The notes under the pieces: model-generated
Databases searched by the model: none
Told to the model about the DNA's origin: nothing
What the model saw: the letters and a program-made list of their open reading frames with translations, nothing else
Made by a program: the position numbers and the translations under genes
Shown: in pieces, positions 1 through 5,263 of the stretch
Numbering within the stretch: the stretch's first letter is position 1
Layout of the letters: every line of letters begins with the position of its first letter
Assembly (NCBI GenBank): GCA_041687475.1
Contig: JAWLBW010000316.1
Span: forward strand, 1-5,263
Length of the DNA: 5,263 nt
DNA from: JAWLBW01 sp041687475
GTDB lineage: Bacteria > J088 > JAWLBW01
Direction of reading: 5' to 3'

Positions 1-107
1 GCGTAGGGGGCAACCGTGCTGCAAGTCACCCCCCGTCCTTCTCGCACCTTCCCCCGTCGCGTAAGCTGGACGCGTACCGGCGTTAGACTGCGGAGGATTA
101 TTGCATC
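1..107. other. Leader region upstream of the hemerythrin gene, no gene seen
   Basis: No coding sequence with a credible start and ribosome site is visible here. The first 60 bases are rich in C runs, and bases 4-6 read TAG, which could be the end of an upstream gene, but one codon is too little to tell. The promoter of the hemerythrin gene should lie here. A TAGACT hexamer at 84-89 resembles a -10 box, but no -35 box sits at the right distance, so I do not call a promoter. Confidence 0.4.
92..96 (+). promoter_or_regulatory. Ribosome binding site of the hemerythrin gene
   Basis: GGAGG lies 11 bases before the ATG at 108. This is a strong Shine-Dalgarno core with a spacing slightly longer than usual. 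It supports the ATG at 108 as the start. The nearby TTG at 101 is out of frame with the gene. Confidence 0.6.
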
Positions 108-641
108 ATGGCGCGAAACGAGCCGAACCCCACCCGGACCGAGCTGACACGCATTTCCCAGCAGGGGCAGCAGGGTGAGCTGGGGCGATCTGGCGAGCCC
201 GATCCGGTCGAAATGCTCACCGACGAGCATGACCGCCTGCAACTGCTGCTCAACGAATTCGAGGGCGACGATCGCAGCGAAAAACGTACCCTGCTCAAGC
301 GTATCTGCGAAGAACTCGAAGCCCACCTGCGCATGGAAGAAGAGGTCTTCTATCCGTGGATTTCGTCTCTGAACGACGCAGCCTGGCAGGCCGTCGACAA
401 GGTGAAGGGCGACCACCGCATGCTCAAGGAAGCGCTCGGCGACATACGGGCCATGAAGCGAATGGACGAACGCTTCAACCAGCGATTCGGCGAGCTGGAA
501 ACCCTGATTGAACGACATGCCGATCGCGACGAGCGCGAAGTGTATCCATCGACCTACGACCTCATGCAGAGCGACCTTGAACAGATCGGCCGCCGCATGC
601 TCGACCTGCGCGAACGCCTGCTGGGGCGGGCGCGTGCCTGA
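108..641 (+). CDS. Hemerythrin-like HHE di-iron domain protein
   Basis: This is a 177-residue soluble protein with no signal peptide or membrane segment. After a polar, probably disordered N-terminus of about 33 residues comes one hemerythrin HHE domain, predicted as a four-helix bundle. The likely metal ligands are visible in order: H41 (in DEHDRL), H73 with E77 (HLRMEEEVFYP), H103 (GDHRML), and H137 with D141 (HADRDEREVYP). This H, HxxxE, H, HxxxE/D pattern of four His and two acidic residues is that of YtfE-like and other bacterial HHE proteins, which hold a di-iron centre and bind O2 or NO or serve in iron-sulfur repair or stress resistance. The last carboxylate is Asp rather than the more common Glu. 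YtfE's N-terminal ScdA-type domain is absent, so I do not assign that name. The exact function (O2 or NO sensing, iron handling) cannot be read from sequence. It stands alone, followed by a 93-bp gap with no obvious terminator. Confidence 0.88.
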   Translation: MARNEPNPTRTELTRISQQGQQGELGRSGEPDPVEMLTDEHDRLQLLLNEFEGDDRSEKRTLLKRICEELEAHLRMEEEVFYPWISSLNDAAWQAVDKVKGDHRMLKEALGDIRAMKRMDERFNQRFGELETLIERHADRDEREVYPSTYDLMQSDLEQIGRRMLDLRERLLGRARA

Positions 642-734
642 GACGGTTGCACGACCTCACGGGCGAATGATATGCCGGAACCGCGGGGCAGGCCGCGCGC
701 GCACCCCTGACAATCGGCTGCAGGCTCGCTGAAG

Positions 735-1511
735 ATGGAACAGGAACCTTATCATTACGCATCGAGCGCCGTTGCGGCCTTCGTGCTGGCTGCGGCAGGA
801 CTCATGTTGACGGCGTTGACCGCTTTCGGTCTGCGTCTTGACTGGTGGCACCTGCGCCCGAGCATCATCATGTTTCGCTGGGCCGGTCTGCTGGCCGGCG
901 CCGGGCTGCTCATCGGCGTGGTCGGCATGCTGCGGGTGCGACTGCAGCGTCGAAAGGGCATCGGACTGGCGGTGACCGCCGTGCTGGTCGGTCTTGTGGT
1001 GGGCGCGGCGCTTTCGACCCTCATGACCCGCATGCGCACCGAACCGGCCATCGGCGACGTCACGACCGATCCGGCCAACCCGCCGCGCTACCGGCAGCTT
1101 GCGCGCACGCCCCCCGCGCTCGACGAACCGTTCCGGCAGCAGGATGCCACCATCGAAGAGCGCCGCGCCCTGGAAAACATTGAACCCCTGCGTGTGCGCG
1201 AAGACCCCAATGCCGTGTTCGAGCAGGCCCTTGCCGTGGCTCGCGAGCTGCGCTGGGCCATCGTCTCGGTCGACCGGAAGACACGGCACATCGAGGCCAT
1301 CGACAATACCTTCTGGCTGGGCACCGAGCACGAAGTCGCCATTCGCGTGCGCACCGAGGCCGAAACCGGTGAAACGGTGGTCGACGTTCGCTCGCGCACC
1401 CGCGGCGACACCCCCACGGTACCCGGCGAAAATGTCGACAGCATCAGACGTTATCTGGAACGTCTCGCCGAAGAAGTCGACAAGCCGAAGGCCCCGGCCG
1501 TTACGTCGTGA
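735..1511 (+). CDS. DUF1499 domain membrane protein
   Basis: This is a 258-residue protein. The N-terminal third has three hydrophobic segments at about residues 11-32, 48-66 and 76-97, with a basic stretch RVRLQRRKG between the second and third. The remainder, from about residue 104, is a soluble DUF1499 domain. It opens with the family's typical IGDVTTDPANPPRY (106-119) and contains the core around HIEAIDNTFWLGTEHEVAIRV (185-205) and VDVRSRTRGD (216-225). The function of DUF1499 is not established. The architecture suggests a membrane-tethered domain, probably facing the periplasm if the N-terminus is cytoplasmic, but that topology is inference. An in-frame TGA at 708-710 leaves ATG 735 as the first possible ATG. 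It has no recognisable Shine-Dalgarno sequence, only GAAG touching the start. The C-terminus (from residue 245) is charged and Pro/Ala-rich, probably disordered. Confidence 0.85.
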   Translation: MEQEPYHYASSAVAAFVLAAAGLMLTALTAFGLRLDWWHLRPSIIMFRWAGLLAGAGLLIGVVGMLRVRLQRRKGIGLAVTAVLVGLVVGAALSTLMTRMRTEPAIGDVTTDPANPPRYRQLARTPPALDEPFRQQDATIEERRALENIEPLRVREDPNAVFEQALAVARELRWAIVSVDRKTRHIEAIDNTFWLGTEHEVAIRVRTEAETGETVVDVRSRTRGDTPTVPGENVDSIRRYLERLAEEVDKPKAPAVTS

Positions 1512-1533
1512 AGTCTAAGCCTGCCCCTCAGCC

Positions 1534-1582
1534 TTCCGTATTCCGCACTCCGCATTCCGCGTTCCGCGCTCCGTGTTCCGTG
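1534..1582. repeat. Tandem array of seven 7-bp units, consensus YTCCGYR
   Basis: Seven units of exactly 7 bp follow each other without a gap: TTCCGTA, TTCCGCA, CTCCGCA, TTCCGCG, TTCCGCG, CTCCGTG and TTCCGTG. The core TCCG is invariant. All variation is transition-type at positions 1, 6 and 7. The last two bases change stepwise along the array (TA, CA, CA, CG, CG, TG, TG), as expected if neighbouring units were copied and then mutated. The array lies in the 132-bp gap between the DUF1499 and rhodanese genes, 22 bp after the DUF1499 stop. Short heptamer arrays of this type are known between genes in several bacterial groups, where they usually have no assigned function. Length variation by slipped-strand mispairing is possible. 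The array is not long enough to be a CRISPR and has no spacers. Confidence 0.9.
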
Positions 1583-1632
1583 CAACCCGCCTGCACGTCA
1601 AGTATCCTGTTGAATGGTCTGAATTTTCTCTC

Positions 1633-1639
1633 GAGGAGG
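1633..1639 (+). promoter_or_regulatory. Strong ribosome binding site of the rhodanese gene
   Basis: GAGGAGG lies 4 bases before the ATG at 1644, giving a near-perfect match to the anti-Shine-Dalgarno sequence with a slightly short spacing. It fixes the rhodanese start, which otherwise would be uncertain because the reading frame has little family conservation before the membrane segment. Confidence 0.8.
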
Positions 1640-1643
1640 TCGC

Positions 1644-1991
1644 ATGCAGGATTGGATGTGGATGGTTGCGATTTTCGTGGGCGTCTGGCTGGTACTCGGC
1701 AGGCTGCTGCGCGGGCGTCTCATTGACGGCGCATCGGCCCGCTCGCTCGTCGGCGGCGGGGCGCGTCTGGTCGATGTGCGCTCGCCCGCCGAATTTGCAT
1801 CCGGCCATCTGCCCGCCGCCCGAAATATTCCCCTCGATCAGCTGCCGGGTCGGCTCAAGGAACTGCAGCCGGCCGACAAGCCCGTGGTACTCTACTGTGC
1901 ATCGGGTGCCCGCAGCGGCTTTGCCGCCCGCACGCTGCGCAAGCACGGTTTTTCGAACGTACACAACCTCGGCTCCATACGACGCTGGTAA
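1644..1991 (+). CDS. Membrane-anchored single-domain rhodanese-like protein
   Basis: This is a 115-residue protein. Residues 4-20 form one hydrophobic helix, followed by basic residues (RLLRGR), which suggests an N-terminal anchor with the rhodanese domain in the cytoplasm by the positive-inside rule. The rhodanese domain spans about 27-115: LVDVRSPAEFASGHLPAARNI (42-62) matches the conserved DVR/EF.GH.P.A.NIP segment, and the active-site loop is C85-ASGARS. Catalytic C85 is present, so the protein should be able to carry a persulfide and transfer sulfane sulfur; the acceptor is unknown. The C-terminal NLGSIRRW fits the normal domain end (N-G-G/S...W), so it is not truncated. The gene has its own strong ribosome site and is followed after 23 bp by a radical SAM gene, probably on the same transcript. 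Other single-domain, membrane-anchored rhodaneses of this size are common in proteobacteria. Confidence 0.9.
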   Translation: MQDWMWMVAIFVGVWLVLGRLLRGRLIDGASARSLVGGGARLVDVRSPAEFASGHLPAARNIPLDQLPGRLKELQPADKPVVLYCASGARSGFAARTLRKHGFSNVHNLGSIRRW

Positions 1992-2014
1992 CGCAGCACG
2001 CCCCCCGGATTTCC

Positions 2015-3583
2015 ATGCCGCCTCGCATCGTACTCGCCACCCTGAACAGCAAATACAGTCATGCCTCGTTCGGGCTGCGCTATCTCATGGCGAACCTGGG
2101 CGAATATCGCGAAAACGCGGTACTGCGTGAATTCACCATTCACGAAACGGCCGGCGAAATACTCGAGGCCGTGCTCGACGAAAAGCCCGACATCGTCGGT
2201 TTCGGCGTCTACATCTGGAACGTGCGCGAGACCACGGCCATCATCGCCATGCTGAAGGCCGTGCGCCCCGACGTGCGGGTCATCATCGGCGGCCCCGAAG
2301 TTTCCTACGAGTACGAAGACACCGAGATCTTCAGGCTTGCCGATCATCTCATCACAGGCGAGGCCGACCATGCCTTGCGTGAACTCGTCGACGGTCTTGC
2401 CCGGGGACGCGACATGCCGAAGGTTACCCCGGCGCAACCCCCTGACGTGGCCACCCTGGCGCTGCCTTACGAACTCTATACCGACGACGATCTGGCCCAC
2501 AGGCTCATCTATGTGGAAGCTTCGCGTGGCTGCCCGTTCAAATGCGAGTTCTGCCTGTCGTCGGTCGAGATACCCGTGCGTGCCTTCGACACGACCCTTT
2601 TTCTGAACGAACTCGAGAAACTGCTCGACCGGGGGGCGCGTTCCTTCAAGTTCGTCGACCGCACCTTCAATTTGAACACGCGCATTTCCGGGGCCATTCT
2701 CGAGTTCCTGCTCGCACGCCACCGCGAAGGGTTCGAGCTGCACTTCGAAATGATTCCCGACCGCCTGCCCGCAGAATTGCGCGAGATCATCAAGCGCTTT
2801 CCGCCCGGTGCCGTGCAGTTCGAGGTCGGCATTCAGACCTTCAACGAAGAAATCTCCACGCGCATTTCACGCCGCCAGAACGTGGCCCGCATCGAAGAAA
2901 ACTTCGCCTTTCTACGCGCCGAAACCGGTGTGCACATTCACGCCGACCTGATTTTTGGTCTGCCCGGCGAGAGCCTCGACACCTTCGCCGACAGCTTTCA
3001 CCGGCTGCTCACGCTCGATCCCGACGAGATACAGCTCGGCATTCTCAAGCGCCTGCGCGGAACGCCCATTTCCCGCCATACCGAAGCTTTCGGCATGGTC
3101 TACAATTCCCAGGCTCCCTACGAAGTACTGCAGACCTCGACGGTGCCGTTTGCGACGATGCAGCGCATGAAGCGCTTCGCCCGCTACTTCGAGCTCTATC
3201 ACAACAGCGGCAATTTCGTTGCTTCGTCGGCGCTCGTTTACGAAGCCGCGCCGGTTGAAGGTACCCAGGCAACCGGACCCTTCTTCCATTTTCTCGCCTT
3301 TGCCGACTGGCTGTGGAAGGAGACCGGCCAGACCCATCAGTTTGCCTTGAACCGCCTGTTTCGCCTGCTGTTTGTCTGGCTGACCGAACACTGCGGGCTT
3401 GAGCCCGAGCGGGTGGCCGACGCCATGATGGAAGATTGGGATCGTCACAAGATTCGCAAGGAAAGACCTGAGTTTCTCAAGCCCTGGGTCGACTTCATCA
3501 CGCCTCGCCGCAACCGGGGCGCCGGCGAAGATGAAGCCCGCAGCCGCAAGTGGGGAAGCGGCCGCGAGTCACGTCCGGCCTGA
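2015..3583 (+). CDS. B12-binding-domain radical SAM protein, DUF4080 type
   Basis: This is a 522-residue cytoplasmic protein. Residues 1-140 form a Rossmann-like domain of the B12-binding type: strand IVLATL, then NSKYSHASFGLRYL (11-24), DIVGFGVYIWN (59-69) and VIIGGPEVSYE (89-99), where G92-G93 is the usual GG. The classical DxHxxG cobalamin motif is absent. The only His in the corresponding first loop is H16, so cobalamin binding is unproven. The radical SAM core follows, with the iron-sulfur cluster motif CPFKCEFC (C173, C177, C180; CxxxCxxC), then VGIQTFNEE (271-279) and HADLIFGLPGES (309-320). Residues from about 370 to 490 match the DUF4080 type by position and general appearance. The last 27 residues are charged and Gly/Arg-rich, probably disordered. 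The substrate is unknown for this family. There is no clear Shine-Dalgarno site before ATG 2015, but the N-terminal sequence fits the family start. Translational coupling to the rhodanese gene is plausible. Confidence 0.9.
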   Translation: MPPRIVLATLNSKYSHASFGLRYLMANLGEYRENAVLREFTIHETAGEILEAVLDEKPDIVGFGVYIWNVRETTAIIAMLKAVRPDVRVIIGGPEVSYEYEDTEIFRLADHLITGEADHALRELVDGLARGRDMPKVTPAQPPDVATLALPYELYTDDDLAHRLIYVEASRGCPFKCEFCLSSVEIPVRAFDTTLFLNELEKLLDRGARSFKFVDRTFNLNTRISGAILEFLLARHREGFELHFEMIPDRLPAELREIIKRFPPGAVQFEVGIQTFNEEISTRISRRQNVARIEENFAFLRAETGVHIHADLIFGLPGESLDTFADSFHRLLTLDPDEIQLGILKRLRGTPISRHTEAFGMVYNSQAPYEVLQTSTVPFATMQRMKRFARYFELYHNSGNFVASSALVYEAAPVEGTQATGPFFHFLAFADWLWKETGQTHQFALNRLFRLLFVWLTEHCGLEPERVADAMMEDWDRHKIRKERPEFLKPWVDFITPRRNRGAGEDEARSRKWGSGRESRPA

Positions 3584-3592
3584 CCCGAAAGA

Positions 3593-3623
3593 CCTTTTTT
3601 CTCCCTGCGCGGGGAAGGGAAGG
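3593..3623 (+). promoter_or_regulatory. Predicted mRNA hairpin masking the ATPase ribosome binding site
   Basis: A pyrimidine tract at 3593-3605 (CC, six T, CTCCC) can fold back on the purine tract at 3611-3623 across the loop TGCGC. By hand I count 12 pairs and one mismatch (C3601 with A3615): five G-C, three A-U and four G-U. The 3' arm covers bases 3620-3623 of the AAGGAG ribosome site. A second register shifted by one base is also possible and covers the same site. U runs pairing with the Shine-Dalgarno purines are the design of fourU RNA thermometers, but a thermometer role is inference. Many G-U pairs make the stem weak, and chance pairing of pyrimidine and purine tracts is a real alternative. 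Confidence 0.35.
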
Positions 3624-3625
3624 AG
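3620..3625 (+). promoter_or_regulatory. Ribosome binding site deciding the TTG start of the ATPase
   Basis: AAGGAG lies 6 bases before the TTG at 3632, ideal spacing. No ATG or GTG occurs in this frame between the radical SAM stop (3581-3583, same frame) and 3632. The first in-frame ATG is at 3788, inside the first membrane segment, and would remove the conserved N-terminal region. The TTG is therefore the best start. Confidence 0.8.
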
Positions 3626-3631
3626 CCTGCC

Positions 3632-5263
3632 TTGAAGACCATACACGCAGACCTCGATATCTCACGGCTCGAGGGGCTGAGCGAGGGCGAAGCCCGCCGA
3701 CGGCTGGGAGAAGAGGGGGCCAACGAATTGCCCTCGTCCAAGCCTCGCGGCGTGTTCGCCATCGCGGCCGAGGTCGTGCGCGAGCCCATGTTTCTGCTGC
3801 TCATCGGCGGTGCGCTCATTTACTTTCTGCTCGGCGACGTGCAGGAAGGCGCCATGCTGGCCGCGTTCGTGGTCGTGGTGGTCGGCATCACGTTCTACCA
3901 GGAGCGCAAGACCGAGCGCGCCCTCGAAGCGTTGCGCGACCTGTCGAGTCCGCGCGCCCTGGTCATCCGTGACGGCGAACAGCGTCGTATCGCGGGCCGT
4001 GAGGTCGTGCGCGGCGATCTCATCGTACTCGCCGAGGGCGACCGCGTGCCGGCCGACGCCGTACTCGAATGGTCGATGAACCTGACCGTCGACGAATCGT
4101 TGCTCACCGGTGAGTCAATGGCCGTGCGCAAGCGCGCCGGCGCCCCAGAGCCCGCAGACGCGGGCAGGCCCGGCGGCGACGATCTGCCCCATGTCTATTC
4201 GGGAACCCTCGTGGTCGGCGGGCGGGGCGTCGCCCGCGTGCAGGGCACCGGTATGCGTACCGAGTTGGGAAAAATCGGACGCTCGCTGCAGACCCTGCAG
4301 CCCGAGCAAACGCCCCTGCAGGAACAGACGGGGCGTCTCGTGCGCATGCTGGCCGCCGTGGGCCTGGGCATGAGTCTGCTTGTCGTGGTCGTGTACGGTT
4401 TGACCCGCGGCGATTGGGTCGAGGGCGTGCTGGCGGGCATAGCGCTCGCCATGGCCATGCTGCCCGAGGAATTTCCGGTCGTACTCACGATTTTCCTGGC
4501 CCTAGGCGCCTGGCGCATTTCCCGGCAGCAGGTTCTTACGCGCCGGGTTCCCGCCATTGAGACCTTGGGCGCGGCCACCGTGCTCTGCGTCGACAAGACC
4601 GGCACGCTCACGATGAACCGGATGACCGTGCGCAGCTTCCACGCCGAAGGTGAATTCTTTTCCATCGGCGCCGATACGGCCGAGCTGCCCGAAACCTTTC
4701 ATGCCGTGGCCGAATACGCCATTCTGGCCAGCCAGCGCGACCCCTTCGACCCCATGGAAAAGGCGCTCAAGCAGGTGGGCGAGCGCTTTCTGAGCGGCAC
4801 TGAACACCTGCACGACGATTGGACGCTGGTACGCGAGTATCCGCTCTCGCCCGAGCTGCTGGCCCTTTCGCACGTGTGGCAGTCGCCCGCGGGCGGCGAA
4901 TTCGAAATTGCCGCCAAGGGCTCGCCCGAGGCCATCTGCGATCTCTGCCATCTGGGAGAAGGAGCTACCGAAAGAGTGGCCGAACGGGTGGGCGAGATGG
5001 CGGCCGAGGGCTTGCGGGTACTGGGCGTTGCCCGCGCACGCTTTCGCGCCGACGCCGAAGGAGGGCTGCCGCGCGAGCAGCATGACTTCGCCTTCGAATT
5101 TGTCGGTCTCGTCGGTTTCGAAGACCCCGTGCGCGAGAACGTACCGGCCGCCGTCGAAGAATGTCGACAGGCCGGTATTCGCGTGGTCATGATTACGGGC
5201 GACTATCCGGCCACCGCGCAGAGCATTGCCCGGCGCATCGGGCTCGAGAACGCCGAAAACTAC
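3632..5263 (+). CDS. P2-type cation-transporting P-type ATPase, 3' end cut by window
   Basis: The first 544 codons of a P-type ATPase, a membrane pump that moves cations using ATP through an aspartyl-phosphate. Parts in order: cation-ATPase N-terminal region (about 5-50, with LSEGEARRRLGEEGANELP); membrane helices M1 (about 52-69) and M2 (about 74-91); actuator domain with the dephosphorylation motif T159-GES; M3 (about 238-258) and M4 (about 263-294) holding P278-EEFP; phosphorylation motif D321-KTGTLT; the short nucleotide-binding domain with DPFDPMEKA (370-378) and ATP-site K429-GSPE; then EDPVR (497-501) and T522-GD of the P domain. The TGDGxND hinge and M5 onward lie beyond the window, so ion specificity cannot be fixed. 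There is no heavy-metal-binding N-terminus and no CPC motif, which excludes Cu/Zn/Cd P1B pumps. The overall plan is SERCA/PMR1-like (Ca2+ or Mn2+ are the usual cargo), but M4 has PEEFP in place of PEGLP. All catalytic residues visible are intact. Confidence 0.93.
   Translation, partial: MKTIHADLDISRLEGLSEGEARRRLGEEGANELPSSKPRGVFAIAAEVVREPMFLLLIGGALIYFLLGDVQEGAMLAAFVVVVVGITFYQERKTERALEALRDLSSPRALVIRDGEQRRIAGREVVRGDLIVLAEGDRVPADAVLEWSMNLTVDESLLTGESMAVRKRAGAPEPADAGRPGGDDLPHVYSGTLVVGGRGVARVQGTGMRTELGKIGRSLQTLQPEQTPLQEQTGRLVRMLAAVGLGMSLLVVVVYGLTRGDWVEGVLAGIALAMAMLPEEFPVVLTIFLALGAWRISRQQVLTRRVPAIETLGAATVLCVDKTGTLTMNRMTVRSFHAEGEFFSIGADTAELPETFHAVAEYAILASQRDPFDPMEKALKQVGERFLSGTEHLHDDWTLVREYPLSPELLALSHVWQSPAGGEFEIAAKGSPEAICDLCHLGEGATERVAERVGEMAAEGLRVLGVARARFRADAEGGLPREQHDFAFEFVGLVGFEDPVRENVPAAVEECRQAGIRVVMITGDYPATAQSIARRIGLENAENY

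Noticed and set aside
642..734. Gap between the hemerythrin and DUF1499 genes checked for a terminator, promoter or small gene
   Set aside because: I see GC-rich sequence with no stem followed by a T run, and no paired promoter boxes. The CTGACA at 707-712 is too close to the start codon to serve as a -35 box with a proper -10 box and leader.
657..1331. 224-residue open frame on the - strand opposite the DUF1499 gene
   Set aside because: It lies antisense to a gene with clear family motifs. It has His/Gln/Gly/Arg-rich shadow-type composition and no credible ribosome site, as expected in GC-rich DNA.
1576..1608. Possible promoter before the rhodanese gene (TATCCT at 1603-1608)
   Set aside because: The hexamer resembles a -10 box and the surroundings are AT-richer than average, but no -35 box is found at 16-18 bp spacing.
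1892..2743. 283-residue open frame on the - strand opposite the rhodanese and radical SAM genes
   Set aside because: It is antisense to two well-supported genes and is explained by their strong third-position GC bias. No recognisable domain is present.
3560..3602. Run of six T after the radical SAM gene as a possible intrinsic terminator
   Set aside because: No GC-rich stem of more than three pairs precedes the T run. The T run pairs better with the downstream purine tract.
4286..4321. Three CTGCAG copies within 36 bp in the ATPase gene
   Set aside because: They encode Leu-Gln pairs in one frame with irregular spacing (9 and 21 bp). Codon preference explains them and no repeat element is implied.
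4502..5083. 193-residue open frame on the - strand opposite the ATPase
   Set aside because: It is a shadow of the ATPase reading frame. The + strand frame carries all the catalytic motifs.

Overview
The window carries five genes, all on the + strand and tightly packed, with no RNA gene, insertion sequence or CRISPR array that I can see. The high G+C content, the preference for G or C at third codon positions and the gene families point to a free-living GC-rich proteobacterium. A gammaproteobacterium is plausible, but that is inference from style, not from a marker gene.

Layout from left to right. Bases 1-107 are leader sequence with no gene. A soluble hemerythrin-like (HHE) di-iron protein follows (108-641). 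After a 93-bp gap comes a DUF1499 protein with three membrane segments (735-1511). The next gap (1512-1643) holds a 49-bp array of seven tandem 7-bp units. Then comes a small membrane-anchored single-domain rhodanese (1644-1991). A radical SAM protein with an N-terminal B12-binding-type domain and a DUF4080-type C-terminus starts 23 bp later (2015-3583). The last gene is a P2-type cation-transporting P-type ATPase that starts at a TTG codon at 3632. It runs off the right edge after 544 codons, so its second half (M5 onward, which sets ion specificity) is not in the window.

How the genes fit together. The rhodanese and the radical SAM gene are close enough to be one transcript. A sulfur-carrying enzyme next to an iron-sulfur radical enzyme is a reasonable but unproven functional pair. 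The ATPase could be read through from the same transcript, because only 48 bp separate it from the radical SAM stop and no convincing terminator lies there. That 48-bp gap can fold so that a U-rich tract pairs with the ATPase ribosome binding site, which suggests possible translational control. The hemerythrin and DUF1499 genes look like independent housekeeping or stress genes.

No clearly new multi-gene system is evident. The items most worth following up are the heptamer array, the predicted SD-masking hairpin, the rhodanese/radical SAM pair and the unusual PEEFP ion-binding motif of the ATPase.
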